The notes below the pieces were generated by a model. That model had not been told where the DNA came from. It did not search any database and was given only the letters and a program-made list of their open reading frames with translations. Shown in pieces: positions 17,235 through 26,350 of a stretch of 48,927 bases of DNA; position 1 is the first letter of the stretch; each line of letters opens with the position of its first letter. Source of the stretch: an uncultured Thermomicrobium sp. (GTDB taxonomy: Bacteria > Chloroflexota > Chloroflexia > Thermomicrobiales > Thermomicrobiaceae); NCBI GenBank assembly GCA_938028665.1, contig CALIMB010000009.1, positions 1-48,927 of the forward strand, read 5' to 3'. The position numbers and the translations under genes are program-made.

Positions 17235-17765
17235 ATGCAGGAACAGTTGATTCATCGTGAAGTAGTCTTTGCTGGTCGGTTAATCACGGTGTACCGTGAC
17301 GCTGTTGTTCTGCCAGATGGGGAAGAACGGGTTCGGGAGATCGTCCATCACCCTGGGGCGGTCGCGATCCTCGCGATTAAAGACGATGGATGCGTGGTGC
17401 TGGTTCGCCAATATCGCCACGCTATTGGACGGATGTCGCTTGAGCTCCCGGCGGGCACCGTAGAACCGGGGGAGTCGCCTGAGGTGTGTGCCCTTCGTGA
17501 ACTGGAGGAAGAGACCGGGTACCGGGCGCGAGGTTTGCGGGAGTTGGTGCGTTTTGCGGTAAGTCCTGGATGGACGGATGAGGAGTTGGTTGTGTTCATT
17601 GCCGAGGAGCTGGAGTTGGGGAAACCGCGCCCCGCAACCGATGAGCGTCTGAGTGTGGTGGAGCTGACGGCAAACGAGGTGCGTGCGGCGATTGCTCGTG
17701 GGGAGATCAGTGACGCCAAGAGTCTCATCGGCCTACTCGGGTACTTTGGATGGCAGCTACACTGA
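17235..17765 (+). CDS. NUDIX hydrolase, ADP-ribose pyrophosphatase type
   Basis: The Nudix box is exact at residues 74-96: Gly74, Glu80, then RELEEETGY with the catalytic glutamates 92 and 93. The upstream text VLVRQYRHAIGRMSLELPAG is the standard lead-in of ADP-ribose pyrophosphatase-like members, which hydrolyse ADP-sugars to AMP and sugar phosphate. Length (176 aa) fits. GAGGAG lies before the ATG. Neighbours (tRNA, response regulator) give no pathway context. Substrate specificity is inferred from the family only. Confidence 0.88.
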   Translation: MQEQLIHREVVFAGRLITVYRDAVVLPDGEERVREIVHHPGAVAILAIKDDGCVVLVRQYRHAIGRMSLELPAGTVEPGESPEVCALRELEEETGYRARGLRELVRFAVSPGWTDEELVVFIAEELELGKPRPATDERLSVVELTANEVRAAIARGEISDAKSLIGLLGYFGWQLH

Positions 17766-17879
17766 TGTGGCTGATCGGCATAGTACGTACATGCGGCATC
17801 GGTACTCACCATCCTAGGACTGGCGATTGCTGGCTTGTGACTAATTCCGCATCGTCGAATCATCTCCCAGAGCAGAAAC

Positions 17880-17885
17880 TATAAG
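17880..17885 (+). promoter_or_regulatory. Putative -10 element (TATAAG) of the response-regulator gene
   Basis: TATAAG lies 29 bp upstream of the start codon. The -35 region is not distinct. Confidence 0.3.
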
Positions 17886-17914
17886 AGAGCTTCCTAAGAG
17901 GGAGGGAATGGGCG

Positions 17915-18649
17915 ATGCGGGGAAGTAGCTCTGGCAAGTGGCAGGGGGTTGCGCGGGTATTGGTTGTCGATGACCATCCGCTGTTCCGTTTCGCTCTGCG
18001 GCAACTGTTGGATCGGCACGGACGATTTCGGGTTGTGGCAGAAGCGGCTTCTGGGCACGAGGCAGTGCGACGCGCGGAACTTCATCAACCGAACATGGCC
18101 TTGATCGATGTGCGTTTGCCAGGAATCAATGGACTCCACGTGGCACGGCTGTTGAAGCGGCAGTTACCCAAGCTTGCGGTGGTGCTCCTCTCAGCAGAGG
18201 ACGATGAGCAGTGGCTGCTGGGGGCGCTGCAGGTCGGTGCGGCCGCCTTCCTTGTCAAGGACAGCGATCCGAGCGAGATGCTGGCTATCGTGGAGGCGGT
18301 TGCGGCCGGTGAAGACCGGTTGCCCCAACAGATTTTGGAGAAGCCCGAACTGGCGCGTCGTGTGCTCGGTGAGTTGCAGCGCTATGTTGCTGGGGAAGCA
18401 CGGGTTGACGGTGCGGAGACGACGCTGACGGTGCGTGAACTTCAGGTTCTCGACTGCGTCGCACAAGGGATGTCGAACAAGGAGATCGCTGAAGCGCTCT
18501 TCATAACCGAGCAGACCGTTAAGAACCACATGACGTCGATCCTGCGGAAGCTTGGTGCTCAGGATCGCGTGGATGCGATCCTCGCTGCAGTGCGGCAAGG
18601 GTGGGTGGCGATCACCCCGTCTCGAACTGCGGTGGCGTGGTCGGCTTAA
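17915..18649 (+). CDS. NarL/FixJ-family (LuxR-type) response regulator, orphan
   Basis: The receiver domain has the acidic pair Asp19-Asp20 (VVDDH), phosphoacceptor Asp65 (MALIDVRLPG) and the conserved Lys in FLVKD. A LuxR-type HTH near residues 168-225 reads LTVRELQVLDCVAQGMSNKEIAEAL. No histidine kinase gene is nearby, so the partner must be encoded elsewhere. Its 3' end overlaps the end of convergent purD by 38 bp. Targets are unknown. Confidence 0.9.
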   Translation: MRGSSSGKWQGVARVLVVDDHPLFRFALRQLLDRHGRFRVVAEAASGHEAVRRAELHQPNMALIDVRLPGINGLHVARLLKRQLPKLAVVLLSAEDDEQWLLGALQVGAAAFLVKDSDPSEMLAIVEAVAAGEDRLPQQILEKPELARRVLGELQRYVAGEARVDGAETTLTVRELQVLDCVAQGMSNKEIAEALFITEQTVKNHMTSILRKLGAQDRVDAILAAVRQGWVAITPSRTAVAWSA

Positions 18650-19934
18650 TGGCTGACTCTACTTCTGCCAGGGCAATATCTCGCCGGTAAGTCATTCCGG
18701 GGAAGCGGATCTGCTCGATCGCTGCATAGACGCGCTCGCGCGCCGCTGCGAACGTGGGGGCGACTGCGGTGACATTGAGAACTCGCCCTCCGGCAGTGAC
18801 AATTTGCCCGTTCTCTCGGCGTGTTCCAGCATGGAACACAAGCACCTCATGGGATAGAGCGTCAAGTCCCTCAATGGGATATCCCGTTGTGTAGGAACCA
18901 GGATAGCCTCCTGAGGCAAGGACAACAGTGACGCTGACACCCGGATGCCAGCGCGGTGGCGCAAGATCGTGGAGTTCTCCGCGCGCAGCAGCGAGAAGCA
19001 GGTCAGCCAAACTACTCTCGAGTAAAGGAAGGATCGACTGTGCTTCCGGATCACCGAACCGGCAATTAAACTCCAGTACTACTGGGCCTTGCGCAGTCAG
19101 CATGAGGCCGGCGTAGAGCACTCCGCGGTAGGTTATGCCGCGCCGTGCCAATTCAGTAAGTGTCGGGTGGATAATGCGCTCCAGAATCTCGCGTTGGAGC
19201 TCTGGTGTCACCTCAGGCACTGGAGCGTACGCACCCATACCACCGGTGTTCGGCCCCGTATCACCGTCCCCGAGCCGCTTATAGTCGCGCGCAGGTTGAA
19301 GGGGCACAACCGTCGTTCCGTCTGTTACGACGAGGAACGAAAGCTCGCGGCCTACCAAGTACTCTTCGAGGAGTACCTGGTCGGCAGCAGGTCCGAGCCC
19401 ACGTTCGACGAGCATCCAGCGCAGGGTGCGTTCTGCCTCGAGGCGGTCGTTGACAATGACCGCACCCTTGCCGGCTGCCAGTCCCGAGGCCTTGATGACG
19501 AGGGGGAAACGCATGGTATCCAGTGCGCTGAGAGCCTCGTCGAGTGCAGTGACAATCGTAGCCTGGGCAGTCGGTACGCCCGCTGCTCGCATCACCTCTT
19601 TGGCCCATACTTTGCTGGCCTCAATCCGAGCTGCTGCAGCTGTTGGACCGAAGACGAGGAGTCCGGCCTCATGAAACGCATCCGCAAGGCCACGTGCCAG
19701 AGGCTCCTCCGGGCCAACGACTGTCAGATCGACGCGATATTGACGGGCTATGGCGACAAGTGCTGGAATGTCAGTTGCCGGGGTAGGAAGATTCTCAGCG
19801 ATCGCAGCTGTGCCACCGTTCCCTGGTGCAACGAGCACGCGATCAACAGACGGAGACCGTCGCAGCGCCCAAACAAGCGCGTGCTCGCGTCCGCCGCTGC
19901 CGACGACCAGGACGGTCAAGCCTCGTTGCGCCAT
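18612..19934 (-). CDS. purD: Phosphoribosylamine-glycine ligase (GAR synthetase)
   Basis: ATP-grasp enzyme of de novo purine synthesis that joins glycine to phosphoribosylamine. Visible features: N-terminal VLVVGSGGREHALVWAL, DLTVVGPEEPLARGLAD, the ATP-grasp VIKASGLAAGKGAVI segment, and the family block NCRFGDPEAQ. Length (440 aa) is standard. It starts 3 bp after the guaA stop, so the two are cotranscribed and coupled. Its end overlaps the convergent response regulator by 38 bp, leaving no room for a conventional terminator between them. Confidence 0.96.
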   Translation of the reverse strand: MAQRGLTVLVVGSGGREHALVWALRRSPSVDRVLVAPGNGGTAAIAENLPTPATDIPALVAIARQYRVDLTVVGPEEPLARGLADAFHEAGLLVFGPTAAAARIEASKVWAKEVMRAAGVPTAQATIVTALDEALSALDTMRFPLVIKASGLAAGKGAVIVNDRLEAERTLRWMLVERGLGPAADQVLLEEYLVGRELSFLVVTDGTTVVPLQPARDYKRLGDGDTGPNTGGMGAYAPVPEVTPELQREILERIIHPTLTELARRGITYRGVLYAGLMLTAQGPVVLEFNCRFGDPEAQSILPLLESSLADLLLAAARGELHDLAPPRWHPGVSVTVVLASGGYPGSYTTGYPIEGLDALSHEVLVFHAGTRRENGQIVTAGGRVLNVTAVAPTFAAARERVYAAIEQIRFPGMTYRRDIALAEVESAIKPTTPPQFETG

Positions 19935-19937
19935 ACC

Positions 19938-21524
19938 TTACTCCCATTCGATCGTTGCGGGTGGCTTGGAGGTAATGTCATAGACAACACGGTTGACACC
20001 GGGCACTTCGTTGACAATGCGGTTGGCCAAGCGCCCGAGAAGGTCGTGAGGAAGCCGTGCCCAGTCAGCAGTCATGGCATCGGAGCTTGTTACAGCGCGG
20101 ATCGCGACGACATGGGCATACGTTCTCTGGTCGCCCATGACGCCGGTAGACTTTACAGGTAACAGTACTGCGAAGAATTGCCAGAGCGCAGTACCGAGGC
20201 CAGCGGCCTCAATCTCTTCTCGCACGATCGCATCGGCACGGCGGACGATCGCAAGCGCCTCTTCGGTCACCTCACCAATAATCCGCACGGCGAGTCCAGG
20301 TCCAGGGAAGGGTTGCCGCTGCACGATCTCTTCAGGTAAGCCAAGCAAGCGGCCGATTGCACGGACTTCGTCCTTAAAGAGATAGCGTAAGGGCTCAAGG
20401 AGTTCGAACTGAAGATCCTCGGGCAAGCCGCCAACGTTATGATGGGTCTTAATTTTGGCGGCTACTCGTGAGGCGCTGCGGGCCGCGCTCTCGATGACAT
20501 CCGGATACAGGGTCCCTTGAGCGAGGAAACGAAATGGGCCGTGGTCCCGTGCGACCGCCTCGAACACACGGATGAACTCTTCACCGATCCGGCGACGCTT
20601 TTCTTCCGGGTCGACAATACCACGGAGACGAGCAAGAAACCGTTCGCGAGCATCAACCGCCACAAGCGGCATGCGGAAATGGCGCCCGAAGACGGTACGA
20701 ATGGTCTCGGCTTCCCCCTCGCGCAGCAAGCCAGTATCGACAAAGACAGGGGTGAGCTGCTCGCCAACCGCGCGATGGATCAGGGCTGCTGCGACACTTG
20801 AATCGACGCCGCCGGAGAGTGCCAGCAAGACGCGGTCGTTACCCACTTGTTCCCGGATGTCACGGAGGGCCCGCTCGATGAATGATTCTGGTGTCCAAGT
20901 GGGAGCGCAGCCACAGATATCGTACAAAAAATTGCGCAGGATAGTCGCCCCGAGGGGGGTATGGGCGACCTCTGGGTGGAACTGTACGCCGATCAGATTG
21001 CCGCGTGCGATAGCGGCCAAGGGAGCGTTGGCTGAGCGCGCGAGCACGACGAAGCCCGGTGGTAGGGTCTCAATGCGATCTCCGTGGCTCATCCAGACGT
21101 CAAAGCGCGCTGGCAAGCCAGTGAAGATTGGATGCTCGCTCACGACCTCGACGGCTGCAGGGCCGTACTCACGTTGGCGTGCCGGGACGACCGTGCCACC
21201 AAACGCCTGTGCCAAGAGCTGCATGCCGTAACAGATCCCCAATACGGGAAGGCCACTTGCGAGAACCCAATGAGGAAGTTGCGGCGCGTCTGGCTCATAG
21301 ACGCTGGCTGGCCCTCCGGACAAGATGATTCCTTTCGGCTGAAGGTGAGCGACAGCATCCCACTGGACGTCATGTGGCACAAGTTCACAGTACACGTTGG
21401 CTTCGCGCACCCGGCGAGCAATAAGCTGAGCATACTGCGAGCCAAAATCGAGGATGACGACACTGTCAGCCGCAGGAAGCTTGGTGGTACCTCGCATTGC
21501 GGGTGTGTTGCTGGGGCGAGACAC
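19938..21524 (-). CDS. guaA: GMP synthase (glutamine-hydrolysing)
   Basis: Converts XMP to GMP using glutamine amide nitrogen. The class I glutamine amidotransferase domain has [15 protein letters not shown] at the start, the nucleophile motif GICYGMQLL, and the His/Glu text [11 protein letters not shown]. The ATP-pyrophosphatase domain has LSGGVDSSV. The C-terminal dimerisation domain ends in KPPATIEWE, typical of GuaA. The GTG at 21524 is chosen because GGAGG lies 9 nt upstream; ATG 21497 has no such site. It forms an operon with purD and is divergent from purN, a compact purine cluster. Confidence 0.96.
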   Translation of the reverse strand: MSRPSNTPAMRGTTKLPAADSVVILDFGSQYAQLIARRVREANVYCELVPHDVQWDAVAHLQPKGIILSGGPASVYEPDAPQLPHWVLASGLPVLGICYGMQLLAQAFGGTVVPARQREYGPAAVEVVSEHPIFTGLPARFDVWMSHGDRIETLPPGFVVLARSANAPLAAIARGNLIGVQFHPEVAHTPLGATILRNFLYDICGCAPTWTPESFIERALRDIREQVGNDRVLLALSGGVDSSVAAALIHRAVGEQLTPVFVDTGLLREGEAETIRTVFGRHFRMPLVAVDARERFLARLRGIVDPEEKRRRIGEEFIRVFEAVARDHGPFRFLAQGTLYPDVIESAARSASRVAAKIKTHHNVGGLPEDLQFELLEPLRYLFKDEVRAIGRLLGLPEEIVQRQPFPGPGLAVRIIGEVTEEALAIVRRADAIVREEIEAAGLGTALWQFFAVLLPVKSTGVMGDQRTYAHVVAIRAVTSSDAMTADWARLPHDLLGRLANRIVNEVPGVNRVVYDITSKPPATIEWE

Positions 21525-21663
21525 GTCGTGTTGCCTCCGGTTGCCACACAGTTCGGACCCGCGCGCCACGTTCGTGCGCGGGCAACGACTCGATTGTACC
21601 GAACACCGGAGACGTGACAGACAGCAAACCAGGGCGGATACTTCTCAGGGTGACAAGGAGCGA

Positions 21664-22329
21664 ATGCGAGGAGAACGCGTGCGCGAGTTGCGGATCGGCG
21701 TGCTGATATCTGGAGGCGGGCGAACCCTTGCCAACTTGCTCGAGGTGCAGCGGCGGGGTGAGCTCCCTGGGCGAGTCGAGTTGGTCGTGAGCAACCGAGA
21801 GCATATTCCGGGGAATGACATCGCCCGCGCGGCGGGGGTACCACTGGTGATTATCCCCTCAAAGGGCGTGCCTGAGCGTGTCTTTGCGGAGCGCGTCTAC
21901 GCTGCGCTTGATGCCTCGGCGATTGATCTGGTGCTGATGGCTGGTTTTCTCCGCCATTTGCCGGTACGGTCGGACTATGCCTGGCGCATCATGAATATCC
22001 ATCCGTCGCTCTTACCACTCTTCGGTGGTCGAGGTATGTATGGCGAACGAGTACACCAGGCTGTGCTCGCAAGTGGCATGAAGATTAGCGGGTGTACCGT
22101 TCATTTTGTCACGGATGAGCTTGACGGTGGGCCAATCATCTTGCAGGCCTGTGTGTCAGTTGAGGAAGACGATACACCGGAGACGTTAGCTGCTCGTGTC
22201 TTTGCGGAAGAGTGCCGAATTTACCCGGAAGCAGTTCGCCTCTACGCTGCTGGACGATTGCGAGTTGAGGGTCGCCGAGTTCGCATATTGCCGCCGAACG
22301 TCGCGTTCGGAGGGAAGGGGGAGCGGTGA
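21664..22329 (+). CDS. purN: Phosphoribosylglycinamide formyltransferase (GAR transformylase)
   Basis: Transfers a formyl group from 10-formyltetrahydrofolate to GAR, the step after PurD. Catalytic text is intact: MNIHPSLLP (Asn111, His113) and VHFVTDELDGGP with its essential Asp. The N-terminal phosphate loop reads ISGGGRTLANL. Two starts are close: ATG 21664 (AAGGAG only 3 nt away) and GTG 21679 (GAGGAG 5 nt away). The product is 221 or 216 residues. The stop codon overlaps the next gene's GTG start by 4 bp (GTGA). Confidence 0.94.
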   Translation: MRGERVRELRIGVLISGGGRTLANLLEVQRRGELPGRVELVVSNREHIPGNDIARAAGVPLVIIPSKGVPERVFAERVYAALDASAIDLVLMAGFLRHLPVRSDYAWRIMNIHPSLLPLFGGRGMYGERVHQAVLASGMKISGCTVHFVTDELDGGPIILQACVSVEEDDTPETLAARVFAEECRIYPEAVRLYAAGRLRVEGRRVRILPPNVAFGGKGER

Positions 22330-23438
22330 ACGAAGCACGCTATCGGAAAGAGCTTGATACACCTTGTCTGGTCGTGGATCTAGATCGGCTCGAGCAGAAC
22401 ATCGCGGAGATGGCTGAGTACGCGTGCTCCCGCGGGCTGGCGCTCCGCCCCCACTTTAAGACACACAAAACGATAGAAATTGCCCAACTGCAACGCCAGT
22501 ATGGAGTTGTTGGGTTCACCTGTGCCAAACTCGGCGAAGTGGAGGTGCTGGTTGAGGCGGGCGTGCTAGACGACATTCTCGTGGCGTATCAGATCGTCGG
22601 AGAACAGAAGATAGCGCGCTTACTGCGTCTCCTTGATCACGCTCGTATCACGGTTGCGGTGGACAGCGTTGCTGTTGCCGAGCCTCTCAGTCGCGCAGTT
22701 GCTGAACTCGGAAAACGGCTCGATGTCGTCATTGAAGTTGACACGGGTCTTCAGCGTGCTGGTGTTCAGCCTGGCGAGCCAGTTCTACGGCTGGCACGTG
22801 AGCTCTTACAGATGCCCGGTCTACGTCTGCGTGGCCTGATCACGCACGAGGGGCATGCAGGACGGGCTGCGACGGCCGACGAGATGGAGCAGTTAGCGCG
22901 CGCTGCGGGCGAAGCACTGGTGTCCTCGGCAGCGTTGCTTCGGCGTCATGGTGTTGCAGTCGAGATGGTGAGCGTTGGCTCGACACCTGCGGCCTTTGCG
23001 ACGACACAAATTGAAGGGATAACCGAAATGCGACCGGGGACCTATGTGTTCTACGACGCGGCGGCGTTCCGCTTTGGACGGATTGGACCAGAGCGTGTGG
23101 CTTTGCGTGTCCTGACCACGGTGATTAGCCGACCGTCGCCGGGTCGTGCGGTTATCGATGCGGGGAGCAAGACGCTGACCTTCGATCCCCCGCCGCCGGG
23201 GCGGAGTGGGTATGGTTATGTGGTTGACTACCCCATGGCCGCAATTGCTCGCCTGAACGAAGAGCACGGTATCCTGGAGTTCCCGTCAGGGGTGGACGGG
23301 CCGGCTGTGGGCCAGCGAGTCGAGATCATACCGAACCACGTCTGCCCGGTCGTCAACCTGCAGGATGAACTTTATGCAGTGCGGAACGGTGAAGTGGTTG
23401 CAACGTGGCGAGTTGCGGCGCGTGGACGCGTGCGGTAA
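22326..23438 (+). CDS. D-threonine aldolase / D-serine dehydratase-like PLP enzyme (fold type III)
   Basis: Alanine-racemase-type barrel enzyme. The PLP lysine is Lys45 in RPHFKTHKT, close to the N-terminus as in D-threonine aldolases. The C-terminal domain carries the metal-site motif IPNHVCPVVNL (His, Cys) of the DSD1/DTA group. Expected reactions are cleavage of D-3-hydroxy amino acids to glycine plus aldehyde, or D-serine dehydration; sequence alone does not separate them. Glycine from the aldolase reaction would feed PurD, a tempting link with the coupled purN gene (inference). The GTG start overlaps the purN stop. Confidence 0.88.
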   Translation: MNEARYRKELDTPCLVVDLDRLEQNIAEMAEYACSRGLALRPHFKTHKTIEIAQLQRQYGVVGFTCAKLGEVEVLVEAGVLDDILVAYQIVGEQKIARLLRLLDHARITVAVDSVAVAEPLSRAVAELGKRLDVVIEVDTGLQRAGVQPGEPVLRLARELLQMPGLRLRGLITHEGHAGRAATADEMEQLARAAGEALVSSAALLRRHGVAVEMVSVGSTPAAFATTQIEGITEMRPGTYVFYDAAAFRFGRIGPERVALRVLTTVISRPSPGRAVIDAGSKTLTFDPPPPGRSGYGYVVDYPMAAIARLNEEHGILEFPSGVDGPAVGQRVEIIPNHVCPVVNLQDELYAVRNGEVVATWRVAARGRVR

Positions 23439-23445
23439 TAGGTGC

Positions 23446-23661
23446 TCAGCTTGGTGGTGGAAGGATGTGATCCCTTCCGCGGAGCTCGCGCAGGCACTCG
23501 TGGCACACACGAACGAACTCGACGTCAGGCATGCCAACCTCTTCACCGCGAACCGTTTGTCCCTCATGGATCGGGAGTACGTGCTGGCAGAGCGGACAGG
23601 TGAAGAGTTTTTCATTGCCAAGAAGCTCATGGCGCAATATCAATTGCTCTTCTTCTTGCAT
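23446..23661 (-). CDS. Small zinc-ribbon protein
   Basis: A 71-residue product with two CxxC knuckles (CPLC and CHEC) about 30 residues apart, which is enough for one structural zinc site. The N-terminal part is acidic (MQEEEQL). The ATG at 23661 has GAAAGGTG upstream; a GTG at 23679 would add six residues. It follows the MerR-type gene by 39 bp and ends 7 bp from the convergent PLP-enzyme gene. I do not recognise a family. The cysteine pattern and position argue that it is real. Confidence 0.6.
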   Translation of the reverse strand: MQEEEQLILRHELLGNEKLFTCPLCQHVLPIHEGQTVRGEEVGMPDVEFVRVCHECLRELRGRDHILPPPS

Positions 23662-23700
23662 TGAAGTAACACCTTTCACTCACTATTGCTAGAGAGTAGT

Positions 23701-24396
23701 CTAAGATGCCGCCTCATCAGATGCTACACTACTGGAAAGTGCCTGCACAGTTGCCAGGAGAACCTCATCAAGAAGCATGGTCAGCTCGCTGAGAACCCGC
23801 AGAACACGACGTGTCGGGATCTCCTCGCGCTCGGCGAACTGTGCGAGTGCGACATATGTTGGCACGCGGAAGGCTAGAAAGGCTTCGACCGTTTCGGCTG
23901 GACTTAACCCAGCAGCTGCACTCACCTCACCATACCGATGACCAAGTGCTCGCCCAGCACGGACCAGCGATGCGCGGTCGACCGCACGGTTTACAATCCG
24001 GAAGGTCAAGTCCAAAAGCTGTCGGCCGAGTGTCCGCAGCTCGGCAAGATGTTCTGGCCGATAGCGCGCGTACCAGGGCCGAGTGGTGACCTGCGCCAGA
24101 AGCTGCGATTGATAGAGGCTATAGGAAAGATCGGTGAGCGCCTTGCGCGACAGACGACGCCGCGGTCGCGCTTCGCTTTTCAGTACCGCTAGGAGATCAG
24201 CCTCGCGATAGCGGCGATGACCACCGGCCGTGCGGTAGACTGGCACAAGACCAGCGTCACTCCAGCGGCGGAGTGTTGATTGCCCGATCCCCAAAAGGCG
24301 TGCCGCCTCATCAATGCTGAGCCAGCGCTCTGTGCGAGGATCGCTTTTCGGTTCGTTCTGTGCTGAGGTCGATTGGACCACGAATCTCTGTTGCAC
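23701..24396 (-). CDS. MerR-type HTH DNA-binding protein with helical C-terminal domain
   Basis: Residues about 24-92 form a BldC/MerR-like winged HTH: LSIDEAARLLGIGQSTLRRW, then the wing YRTAGGHRRYREADL. The remaining 130 or so residues are helical, with YGEVSAAAGLSPAETVEAFLAFRVP, a pattern also met in RsbRD-like or sensor N-terminal helical domains, so it may sense a ligand or partner. The GTG start has GAGG 8 nt upstream. It lies at the distal end of the Nif3-phosphomutase-DUF402 operon. Function is unknown beyond DNA binding. Confidence 0.75.
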   Translation of the reverse strand: MQQRFVVQSTSAQNEPKSDPRTERWLSIDEAARLLGIGQSTLRRWSDAGLVPVYRTAGGHRRYREADLLAVLKSEARPRRRLSRKALTDLSYSLYQSQLLAQVTTRPWYARYRPEHLAELRTLGRQLLDLTFRIVNRAVDRASLVRAGRALGHRYGEVSAAAGLSPAETVEAFLAFRVPTYVALAQFAEREEIPTRRVLRVLSELTMLLDEVLLATVQALSSSVASDEAAS

Positions 24397-24441
24397 TCGT
24401 TCTACCTCACCCGTCTATCGTTTCGGCATGCCTGATTGTAC

Positions 24442-24963
24442 TCATTGGCCATCGATGAAACCCACCCTCAGGGAGGGATGATGATCGAAGGGATAGGTGC
24501 GCGTCCTTAAGGACGTCAGCAGGCGATCACGGGCTGCGATGATGCAGGCGTAACCCTCCGGATCTCGTTCCTGAAGGCCGCTTGCTTCCAGATCCTCCTC
24601 ATCAAGTACCGTGATGTTCCCAGCTGCATCAGCGATCACGTCGATGTAGAGATCACGCCACCACAATTCTCCGTCGACGAAGACAGCTGGACAGGAGACG
24701 TTGGCATACCAGCCTTTGAAGCGACCGTTAGCAGCATAGAGCGCAAAGGCGTTAAGGGGCTCAACGACTGAGAAGTATTCGAACAACCAGTCGCCCGTTT
24801 GGAAGTAGAGTGGGCCGCTGGCGACGGGGTCGGACGTCCACTTTGCCAGAACAACGACCCAACCGGGAGGTGCAGGCTGGAGGAGGCCACTGTACCGGGC
24901 GACGGCGTGGCCTAAAGGGTCGAGCTTGACAATGGTGAGATGCCGGACGTCCTCTTCGGGCAT
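24442..24963 (-). CDS. DUF402 domain protein (FomD/YgaC-like)
   Basis: The 173-residue product has DUF402 signatures: WLFEYFSVVEPLNAFALY, FKGWYANVSCP, then LYIDVIADAAGNITVLDEEDL. Characterised relatives are metal-dependent nucleoside di/triphosphate or CMP-phosphonate hydrolases. The acidic Asp/Glu residues that would bind metal are retained. The ATG at 24963 lies one base after the phosphomutase stop (TGAAATG), so translation is coupled. Upstream in-frame extension is inside the phosphomutase and rejected. Confidence 0.82.
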   Translation of the reverse strand: MPEEDVRHLTIVKLDPLGHAVARYSGLLQPAPPGWVVVLAKWTSDPVASGPLYFQTGDWLFEYFSVVEPLNAFALYAANGRFKGWYANVSCPAVFVDGELWWRDLYIDVIADAAGNITVLDEEDLEASGLQERDPEGYACIIAARDRLLTSLRTRTYPFDHHPSLRVGFIDGQ

Positions 24964-24964
24964 T

Positions 24965-26326
24965 TCAGGCTTGGTCTCCAAGTATCCGTTCAATGACGGC
25001 CAGAACTTCTTGTCTCTTCTGCTGCAACAGCTCGGGAGTCGTCGCCTCGATATTGATACGGAGAAGTGGCTGCGTATTGGAGGGGCGAGCGTTGAACCAC
25101 CAATCTGCATAGTCGACGGTCAAACCGTCGAGATGGTCGACTTGCCCATCCTGGAAATGTTCTTCCAGGGCTTGTAGCACTGCGACATGGTTGTGTGTCT
25201 CAACATTGATCTCACCGGAGCGGAAGTACCGGTCAATCGGTGCAATTGCTTGCGATACCGTCACACCGTCACGCGAGAGAAGCTCCAGGACCGTCACTGC
25301 GGCGATAATCCCAGAGTCTGCATACCAGTTTTCTCGGAAATAGAAGTGTCCAGAGTGTTCTCCGCCGAAAATGGCGTCGTGCTGGCGCATGAGTGCCTTG
25401 ATGAACGAGTGACCAACACGCGAGCGAATCGGGATGCCACCGTGAGCGCGGATTACTTCGGGGACGGCACGTGAACAAATCAAATTGTACACAATTTTGG
25501 CACCTGGATATTTTTGGAGCAGTGCCTTGGCGACGAGCGCAGTGATCATATCACCGCCGACCAGTCGTCCATGCTCGTCAAGAAGGAACATTCGGTCGGC
25601 ATCGCCGTCAAAGGCAATGCCAAAGTCTGCATGTTGCTCGACGATCGTGCGTTGGAGATCACGCACATTCTCCGGCTCGAGCGGGTTCGGGACATGATGG
25701 GGGAAACGGCCGTCCAGCTCGAAGTAGAGAGGGATGATCCGCAGGGGTAAGCGCCCAAGTATCTTCGGCGCAATTAACCCTCCCATGCCATTTCCGGCAT
25801 CGATGGCGACGGTAAAGGGTTTAATGATCGTTGGGTCAATGAAGGAGAGGACATGAGCTGCGAAATCGTCGAGAATGTCACGACGTGTCAGCGTGCCAGT
25901 GCGCTCTGGTTTGGGAAATTCTCCATGAATGACAAGCTCCCGGATTTCACCAATCCCGTGATCGAAACTGAGTGCTTGCGCCTCTTCTCGGCAGAGCTTG
26001 AAGCCGTTGTATTCGGGCGGATTGTGTGATGCGGTGACCATGATCCCGCCATCAAATCCGTATTTACCAACAGCGAAGTAGAGTGCATCGGTACTTACCA
26101 GTCCCACGTCGGTCACGTCGACGCCTTGATCCAGAAGGCCGCGAATGACCGCTTCGGCGAGTGCTGGTGAAGAAACACGCATGTCCCGTCCGACAACGAC
26201 CCGGAGGGGTTGCAGATAGAGCGCGAAAGCACGTCCGATGCGATACGCGAGGTGTTCGTTAAGCTCGGTGGGATAGATACCGCGGACATCGTAGGCTTTG
26301 AATACCGTCGCGATTGCGTGTGACAT
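24965..26326 (-). CDS. Phosphomannomutase/phosphoglucomutase
   Basis: Alpha-D-phosphohexomutase that interconverts hexose 1- and 6-phosphates for nucleotide-sugar supply. The catalytic phosphoserine is Ser100 in TASHNPPEYNG. The magnesium loop DGDADR is at 240-245, the sugar-binding loop GEHSGH at 322-327, and the C-terminal phosphate loop RPSNTQPLLRINIE. Length (453 aa) is standard. AAGGAG lies 9 nt before the ATG. Its products could feed the sugar donor used by the carotenoid glycosyltransferase at 44476, but nothing local proves this. Mannose versus glucose preference cannot be read. Confidence 0.93.
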   Translation of the reverse strand: MSHAIATVFKAYDVRGIYPTELNEHLAYRIGRAFALYLQPLRVVVGRDMRVSSPALAEAVIRGLLDQGVDVTDVGLVSTDALYFAVGKYGFDGGIMVTASHNPPEYNGFKLCREEAQALSFDHGIGEIRELVIHGEFPKPERTGTLTRRDILDDFAAHVLSFIDPTIIKPFTVAIDAGNGMGGLIAPKILGRLPLRIIPLYFELDGRFPHHVPNPLEPENVRDLQRTIVEQHADFGIAFDGDADRMFLLDEHGRLVGGDMITALVAKALLQKYPGAKIVYNLICSRAVPEVIRAHGGIPIRSRVGHSFIKALMRQHDAIFGGEHSGHFYFRENWYADSGIIAAVTVLELLSRDGVTVSQAIAPIDRYFRSGEINVETHNHVAVLQALEEHFQDGQVDHLDGLTVDYADWWFNARPSNTQPLLRINIEATTPELLQQKRQEVLAVIERILGDQA

Positions 26327-26350
26327 TCTTCAATACTCCTTTCGCTGCGA

